Shown: one piece after another, positions 57,137 through 64,000 of the stretch
How the letters are laid out: each line of letters begins with the position of its first letter
Numbering within the stretch: position 1 is the first letter of the stretch
Origin: Hofstenia miamia
Taxonomy: Eukaryota; Xenacoelomorpha; Acoela; Hofsteniidae
Length of the DNA stretch: 64,000 nucleotides
NCBI GenBank assembly: GCA_900660155.1
Contig: CABFPE010000412.1
Location: 429,504 to 493,503, forward strand
Reading direction: 5' to 3'
Program-made: the position numbers and the translations under genes
The notes under the pieces: model-generated
What the model was told of the DNA's origin: nothing
Database searches by the model: none
Seen by the model: only the letters and a program-made list of their open reading frames with translations

Positions 57137-58740
57137 GTACTTTTTTTATTATTTAATTCTAATTATTGTATTGTAATAAGTATTATGCTGAGGTTTGGTT
57201 GGATATGTAATTCATTAATGTTTGGTCTAGTTGTTATCTGCTATGTGGAATATAGTTAATTTAGAATTTAATTTTATTGAACTAATTATTCACAAAGGTT
57301 TGAATTGAGAATAATTTTCTTTTCTAAGTTCTTGTTGACTGCTCCATTATTTTCTATATATTTAATTTTGATTGAATTTTCTTCCATAATTTTTTTGTCT
57401 TAAAGTGCAAACGTCAAGTTCATTCCAGCAAGATAAAATTCGCGGGTTTATTTTAATTATTAAACAAGCAACCTGCTTCATAAGTATTATTCCCGGGACT
57501 AGTTTTTGATGTTGAATGTGTTCTTAGTAACTATGTTAATCATTTAATAATGAAATAGCAGAATATCCGATTTTGTTGCTTAAAGAAATTAACAAATGTG
57601 TAATGGAAATGTAATTATTAGTAAACAATGAAAAATATGTATGTTATACATTATGTAGATAATGATTTAGTGATACATACATAATATACATATGTGTTCA
57701 TAATGGTTGCCTGATAATTTTGTTTGAATATAAATGGTTGGAACTTTGAAATTGTCAATTATTTTCCTTAGCAATAACGACGTTATGCTTCAGAAACATT
57801 TTTCTAAATGAGTAGATCCGCAAGTTAATTGATTCAAACAAGGCTTTACAGTGAATAATTATTTGTTATGAAGCTTCGAATATAGCGTGAATAAAAAACT
57901 ATTAATGAATATCATGAATTTATTTGTGCAAGGACTGTGGTGCGTAATGATTGTCTTAATGTACATACCATATATAGATATATTGTAAGCAATATACAAT
58001 GTTTTCCACCGATTAATATACATTTTTTGATAGTTAAGCTCTTATGCATTTATAACTATGACAAAAAAATAAAACATGAACAAATAACTACAAATTAATA
58101 TGTACAATATATAATAATATAATCAATGTTTGAGTGAATGTTTGTGTAGGTGCTCAATGTTGGATGTATGTTTCAAATCAGGCTTTCCGTTTATTGTATT
58201 CACAATAAAATAATTGCAAATAATATTGTTGCAATAATCGTATTGTTCAGCAAAAAAGTATTGCAAATATTTATTGTTGAAGAAAAAATATTGACAATTA
58301 TTGTAACAATTATTGTGACAATTATTGATCACTAAATGCACTACTTACGTTTTGTACGCCTATTCCCACCCAGTGTTTAGCTTTACTCAAAAGGAAAAAA
58401 CAGCTTGCCTCATCAAATCAAAGCCCTCCTCACTAATCCTTTAAAACCATGGGCAATTAAATAACTGAGTAAACAAATTAGCAGGATTGCTCGATGAATT
58501 GCTGAATGGTGAACGCAGATGGCGTTCATTTTTGTTAGACAAGACTGCCAGCGTGCATACCAGGATAGGTGGCGGATCAAAACTACCCTCCATATGGCTA
58601 TGGCTATAGTATCCAGTACATGGACGCCTAAATAATATTTATCTGTACGCGAGGGAGCTTGCGGTTGAATTTAATTGGCGGGTGAGATGAGGCCATTGCA
58701 TTGATTTGTTTCATCGTGAACTGCAAACACTGCGCTATTA
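57137..58740. other. Downstream of last visible TFDP exon; no gene seen
   Basis: The remaining TFDP exons (the conserved continuation after CSISSNK) were sought and not found. Around 58190-58330 several ACAATTATTG / CAATAATTGT-type inverted motifs form a local AT-rich hairpin-prone stretch. Otherwise this is plain AT-rich sequence. Confidence 0.45.
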
Positions 58741-58752
58741 GTCGTTTTCGCA

Positions 58753-60009
58753 ATGGTTAATAAATGCATTGTACCCAAATGTAGAAGTGGTTATTCTCAC
58801 TGTTCACAAAAAGGAGTAACATTTCATAAATTTCCTACTCAAAATAAAGATTTACTGAATCAATGGAAATGTTTAATTCCGAGGAAAAACATTATTGTCA
58901 CCAAGAATTCTCGAGTTTGTTCAAACCACTTTAATGACTCTGACTTCATAACAGTTAGTCAAAACAAATAACAGAGAAAAAATGTTGGCGTCCTTAAAAA
59001 TCGGTACCTAAAACCAATGGCTGCACCTTCGATTTTTCCAAACTTGCCTTCATATCTTTCTAAGTCCGTGACCTCTAAAAAAAGATTAACTCATGTAATT
59101 TTCCTTATTTGTGTTCATACATATCCTACAAACTTTTCAAGCATATTCGAGACTAAATGCTTTATTATTGAAAAAACTTCCAAACTCATTTATGATATTT
59201 TTGAATTTTTGAAACCTGTAAAATATTTTATGTACTGTGTTTAGAAATCAATTGCTGAAAACCGTTTATCTGGTGAAAATGAAAAAAATAAATTATCATA
59301 TTCAAATTATTTAATGAAGGACAATTTTTTTGGTTTAAATGATCTTTTCGTTAGTTTGCTAAAAATGAATAACCTTCAGTTACGCATTACTGAGACAGAA
59401 TTCACTTCATCTAAAGAAAAAGGACTATCTAAAGAACACACTTCTTTACTAAATGAGTTGGGTGAAGCGATGAAAGATGACGTTTTAATTTACTCACTAG
59501 AAGAAGAACAATTATGCATTGCTTACTTTGTTGCTGGGTACATTTCGTTTTCAATTATTAGGAGCTGCAAGATTTCATGTTCTAACTGTCTAAATAATTT
59601 AAAAATGGTTGATAAAACTTTTCCAGATTTCGACGCAAGCTCCAATTTGCTTGCAATGATTGACAGAGGGAATCTTGTACAGCCAAGTGATTTTGTATAC
59701 GCCGTCGTTTGCATTGCATGGCAGATATATATCGCTATGGAAAGACAACCATTATTTGCAAACTTACTCTCATCAAAAAATTCTTTATGTGCTTTTGGAA
59801 TTTTTTTGCCATTGTGCAAAAAGTTTGTTAGTTTTCAATGGAATGTTTGCTGCCCAAGTGATTCAAAATGCTACTTTGACTTAATAATTCGAAAATCTTT
59901 CAATTGTTTTATTAAAAACTTTATTGCAAATGCAAATGCTGATATAAAATCATTTCAAAAAACAAAGAAAAAAATAGCAAAGCTTCAAGGTTTATCTGCC
60001 ATTGAGTGA
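58753..60009 (+). mobile_element. THAP-domain / P-element-like transposon remnant
   Basis: The first frame (58753-58971) encodes a nearly complete THAP zinc finger, a DNA-binding domain: MVNKCIVPKCRSGY, KGVTFHKFP, NQWKCLI, VCSNHFNDSDF, i.e. the C-x4-C...P...W...C-x2-H order. After a short gap a 231-residue frame (59314-60009) begins MKDNFFGLNDLFVSLLK and contains YFVAGYISFSIIRSCKISCS followed by CLNNL, the AGY...C-x2-C feature of the C-terminal part of P-element/THAP9-like transposases. The RNase H-like catalytic core between is missing, so the copy is internally deleted. No terminal repeats were identified. A domesticated THAP gene is the alternative, but the missing core argues against it. 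Confidence 0.75.
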
Positions 60010-60149
60010 TTAGATTACCTAAAATAGTAATTTTTTCAAATTATTTTTGTTCTGTTTATTTCAATAGTTAATGAAGTATTCATTTTTTATTTTGTTATAT
60101 TAGAGTCAAAACAATATATTTGCTAAAGTATACCGTTAAGCTTCAAACA

Positions 60150-60152
<3 letters not shown>

Positions 60153-60229
<77 letters not shown>
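60153..60229. repeat. (AAT)n microsatellite
   Basis: About 25 perfect AAT/ATA/TAA units just 3' of the P-like element. Confidence 0.95.
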
Positions 60230-60230
<1 letters not shown>

Positions 60231-61733
60231 TTTGTATGTGGTTAGCTCAGGGTAAAAAATTAGTAAATGTGTTGAGCATTTTTGGCTCTGATTGTGTTTT
60301 GTGGCGTGTAAATAAGGTAAAACAATATTATTTTAACTGTTTGCGAATGGCCTCATGTCAACCAGCTTAGAATTTCTCCTTCACGTCCAGATAAATACAT
60401 TTAGGAGCCCATGTCCAGGCATACTAGGTAGATATCTTTTTTACTAAACAGACCGTGGGTGAGTAGCGTTTTGCAAGCCGTTGTATATTGGCTATCTCAC
60501 AAAAATCGGAGACAGTGTGAGAAGAGGTATCATATAATGTATAAGAATAACTTACTTCAGGTATGCCATTGATTTAAGCAAGTAGAACACAACATCTGGT
60601 ACATGATATTGATGAACAACAGGAGGAACAGTACGTAACTGAAAGCTATTTAGAATATTGGCAATGGTAACACAAGTTAAGTGAAATATCATTGATTATT
60701 TCTTTATAATTGGCAAAAAAATATTTTTAACAACTATATGGCAAATCCACTTGTTCTCAGTGATTGAACAGTCATTACAGAATGTCAAAACGTTTCCAAT
60801 ATATCAGGTAGGAATAAATATTGTTACAGGCAAGTTTAAACAGACATTTGTAAACCAACTTTTTTACGATGTCAAAAGACCACGTTATTCAAGCCTTACA
60901 TGTTCTATTCCTTTCTAGTGTAAATATAATTATATAGCCCAGCAATACCATGATTTCCAATTCTTAAGCCCAACATTTAAGTGTTTATAGAATCATAAAT
61001 CCTATTCAAACAAATCAGAGTAACTAAATACTGTACGAAATAATATTAAGTCTTTCTATTTATGCTCAAATAGTTCAGGTCGTATTAAATTCAAAGATAA
61101 TATAAATTCGTCCATATCTGAAGTGAAGACTATTTCAACCAGGGAATTCACACTTCCTTAAGAAATTTTTCACTAGTCCTCTTTTACTACTGGAAAGATC
61201 TTGATTCAAAAGTAACACGATTTCAAAACAATTTTGTTTCCCTGCTTTTCTTAGCTCAATTTTCCTTCATAACTACATTGTTAGCACAGAACTCATTTTC
61301 AAATGCAAGTATTGACATTTTATCTTTTATAATATTTTTAATGATAAGGGGAAGTGAAGAATAACAAAAAGCCGCTTTTTAGCCACTTCTTATGTTTGCA
61401 GACTCCGCAAAAAATATAAAGAATTACGGTAAATTTAACCGGAAAATCTCTATTCTTTGATTTAACTGTATACATTTTTCTATCATTCACTTTTTTTTCG
61501 GAATAAAGCCAATTTTGTTAATGCATTGGTTCAACTTTCATACAGGTCTAGACCAATAATTACAATTGCTCTATAACTATTAACTGAATGTATTTGCTTC
61601 GAATTCCACATGAAAAATTGAATGGAATCGAGATTCGTATTATTGAATTTCGTTAATAGCACCTAGGAAGGTTTTAGAAATTCGTAGGTATATAGTGTTC
61701 CATTTTTTAACAATGAAGACAATAAAATTTCAA
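60230..61733. other. Intergenic, no gene seen
   Basis: AT-rich unique sequence with no reading frame or repeat that I can support. Confidence 0.4.
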
Positions 61734-61831
61734 CTTGAATCAACGGACTGGCAAACTTTTATTAATAACGAAAACGTTGATACTTGAATCAACGGACTGG
61801 CAAACTTTTATTAATAACGAAAACGTTGATA
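61734..61831 (+). repeat. Perfect 49-bp tandem duplication
   Basis: The unit beginning CTTGAATCAACGGACTGGCA occurs at 61734-61782 and again at 61783-61831 without difference. It lies within a LINE coding remnant and shifts its frame, since 49 is not a multiple of three. Confidence 0.9.
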
Positions 61832-63615
61832 CTGCTGCCGAGACTATTGACTGTTATGTTCAAATTATCACTGAGAATAGTAGACTTAGTAAACATACAC
61901 GTCTCGACAAAGGCTCATGAACAGTGGGAACTCGTAAAGGCTAAACAAAAAGCTATTGTATTAGGTTATAGTACATTAAGGAACAGTATACAAAAGCACA
62001 TCAGCATCCTTTTATACTCCACTTGTCTAGAGAAAACTATAAATATGTCAAAGAGTGAGTTCTACGCTGAGATCAGTTATATACTTTGAAAAATACACCT
62101 GATAAAATTATCCTAACTTCTAAACAAGCTTACTCGCGATTTAATAAGGATATACATAAAGACCGAAGGCCCTGCCCTCTTCGTACTGACAACTCTTATG
62201 CCGATGACGATTACCTATTCATTAATAAAAATTTGTTAGAAAAAGGTTAGAAAAAAACATCATCTGGTAGTGAGAAGGCGCCTGCCTGAGTCCTCTAGCT
62301 CGTTTGAAACTGAGCTCGCTGAAACATATTTAATCCTGTTTGACAAATAAATATCTTACATGTTACTATACTGATACATGGAAAGAGGCATTAGTGAAGC
62401 TCGTCCTGAACAAAACCAATTTTAATATTGATGTGCACTAGGAGTTTAGACGGATCACTATAATTTTTATACCTGGTCGTTGTTTTGACAAGATCCTTCC
62501 TTATAACCTATTACAGAATTCAACCGAAATTTTTTATCCAATTCAGTTCGCATATAAACCCGGGAAATCTACAACAGATGCTTTATTGTGTACCATCGAT
62601 TATATTGCTGTAAAATTTAGATTCACGGAATATATCTTGTGTTATGCCCTTATTTTTGGACTATTCCTCGACATTCAATATCGTCCTACATAATGATCTT
62701 CTCAGCTAAGTGCAGTTAATTTCCCCGTATTTTGCAAAGATGTTACAGCAGTACATGCATAAGTGGAGACAATGTATTCACGGTAATCAAAAGGCGTGGT
62801 CTGACTTTATTCATGTTGAAGTTGGCATTCCACAATAAGGAGGACTGATGAGTGGCCCCTTTTTACTTTGTCTACAAACGACATAATTGAGGGTAGTTTG
62901 AGATTGAACACGAAAGTCAATGTATCAAAGTTTCTTGATAATACAAGATTATGCTGTGCAATAGCAAAGAGCGGACCATCTCATGATCACAAATATTATT
63001 TGTCTATTATAGACGACATTTGCTCGCTTTCTACGCGGAAGAATTTGCACATTAAGGCCATGAAGTCGTAGGAAATCTGCTTCAAAAATTCCAAGAACAA
63101 TAGTAGCGATATGTTATAAATAAATGAAAATGACGTTGCTAGAGTTTCCTACTTTACGTGCTTGGGTCATAATATTGAAAAACGTTTGAAATGGTACAAG
63201 TATATAAATGAGCTTACCAAGAAAATAAATTATATTATCCGAGGGTTTTCCAATGTAATAGGTTTTCTTGATTACAAAAACAGGGTATCCACATTTTGGA
63301 CTTAAATTGTACCTCATTACCTGTGTTCTTCTGAGGTGTGGGCTCCTGGTTTGACGATTCTAGACCGGAAGAAACTCCGACGACCTATACGGTTATATGA
63401 AATCTGTCGCATTTCCTAAAATCAATGAATATTGAGATAGTGAATTCGTCGTTTACTAACCTGTTCAGAAAAACAGTCGATCGTATTGTTATGGATTCTA
63501 GACAACCTCTCAATTCTAAATTCATCAACAGGCTGTGAAAGTCAACCGTCACAGCCGAAACATATAATGTAGCTTTTTGCTGAGCAGCGACATATCAGAA
63601 GACATTTTTCCAATG

Positions 63616-63663
<48 letters not shown>
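61734..63663 (+). mobile_element. Decayed LINE with (AAT)n tail
   Basis: The plus strand preserves pieces in order: STDWQTFINNENVDTAAETI (endonuclease-side linker), PIQFAYKPGKSTTDALLCTI (reverse-transcriptase finger region), HVEVGIPQ then MSGPFLLCL (motif B), VSKFLDNTRLCCAIA (YxDD box altered to FLDN), NIEKRLKWYKYINELTKKI and EVWAPGLTILDRKK (C-terminal region). Stops and frame changes are frequent. The element ends in AAT repeats at 63615-63663. It is clearly different from copies A-C. A 49-bp tandem duplication lies at its left side. Confidence 0.65.
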
Positions 63664-63664
<1 letters not shown>

Positions 63665-64000
63665 AACTGTAAATTTAGGAATACTTTTTCTAAATCAGAC
63701 GTAATGAACCACTGTGATTGACGATTTCCCAAAAAATATTTGATATATTTTTTAGAATATAAATTTCTTAACTTCATGAAGTAGATGCAACAGGTTGATA
63801 TTAGAGTATTTAGTGTAACAAAAATATTTACAAATTTATTTTTCTAATTAAGAAAAGGTAGATAACAGCAGCGTCCATTATTAATTCAAAGCAAGCATGT
63901 GAGGACCATAAACTCGGATGGTATACATACTTCATCAAATCTTCATGAAACAATAGACTAAATGAATGAAAAAATTCTACCAATATTCTAAACACATTGC
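63664..64000. other. Window end, no gene seen
   Basis: AT-rich sequence after the LINE tail. Only a short frame spanning the microsatellite on the minus strand is open, and it is not a gene. Confidence 0.45.

Noticed and set aside
57300-57420. Candidate next TFDP exon (acceptor CACAAAG then GTTTGAA, giving K-F-E)
   Set aside because: The first residues fit but the following LRIIFFSKFLL does not match the conserved continuation of DP proteins. The acceptor lacks a good pyrimidine tract.
1-64000. tRNA, rRNA or snRNA genes
   Set aside because: No tRNA B-box with a matching A-box and cloverleaf, and no rRNA-like stretch, was recognised on either strand by eye.

Overview
This window is AT-rich invertebrate animal DNA. 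It holds two recognisable host genes, one unrecognised gene-like locus, and a dense layer of transposon remains. The animal origin rests on a nuclear lamin (rod, nuclear localisation signal and lamin-tail domain), a DP-family cell-cycle transcription factor and a metazoan-style transposon mix (mariner/Tc1, pogo, hAT, PIF/Harbinger, THAP/P-like, Penelope-like, APE-type LINEs). Many host introns are only about 40-48 nt. I cannot place the species from this sequence.

Layout. 1-8.2 kb: nested repeats; short coding-like islands of possible virus-like origin, a minisatellite, a hAT element with 8-bp target duplications whose middle is replaced by another contig, and a second hAT element carrying a LINE. 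8.4-11.3 kb: a 1.45-kb block present twice around a single N. 12.2-21.3 kb: the lamin gene on the minus strand, with two Penelope-like fragments and a LINE among its introns and at its 3' side. 21.6-26.1 kb: three mariner/Tc1-type elements in a row. 26.1-34.99 kb: Penelope-like, hAT, an unknown spliced locus (28.1-29.5 kb), Harbinger, Tc1, BED-finger hAT and another mariner. 35,005-36,004: a 1-kb gap. 36.0-38.3 kb: a pogo/Tigger element with an intron. 39.8-43.7 kb: an element with a tyrosine-recombinase-like open frame and arrays of roughly 30-bp GGGCG...GTAC repeats. 43.7-46.9 kb: a long LINE copy. 47-50.2 kb: other LINE and DIRS/LTR-like fossils. 51.24-57.14 kb: the TFDP gene on the plus strand, with a pogo-type element and a LINE in its introns. 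58.7-60.0 kb: a THAP/P-element-like remnant. 61.7-63.7 kb: a decayed LINE.

The scaffold is chimeric at fine scale. Single N characters at 1902, 3602, 9838, 17230, 39955, 40687, 45117, 46111 and 55170 join contigs whose ends repeat each other exactly or nearly so. Several apparent tandem duplications are therefore probably unmerged overlaps or haplotypes.

The two identified host genes are both nuclear: the lamin builds the lamina, and TFDP is the obligate E2F partner. I see no reason to link them beyond proximity. The most unusual items are the recombinase-like element with its repeat arrays, the Penelope-like elements with hammerhead-like motifs, the LINE whose ORF1 and endonuclease frame are separated only by UGA-CUA, and the unknown coding islands at 0.6-3.6 kb.
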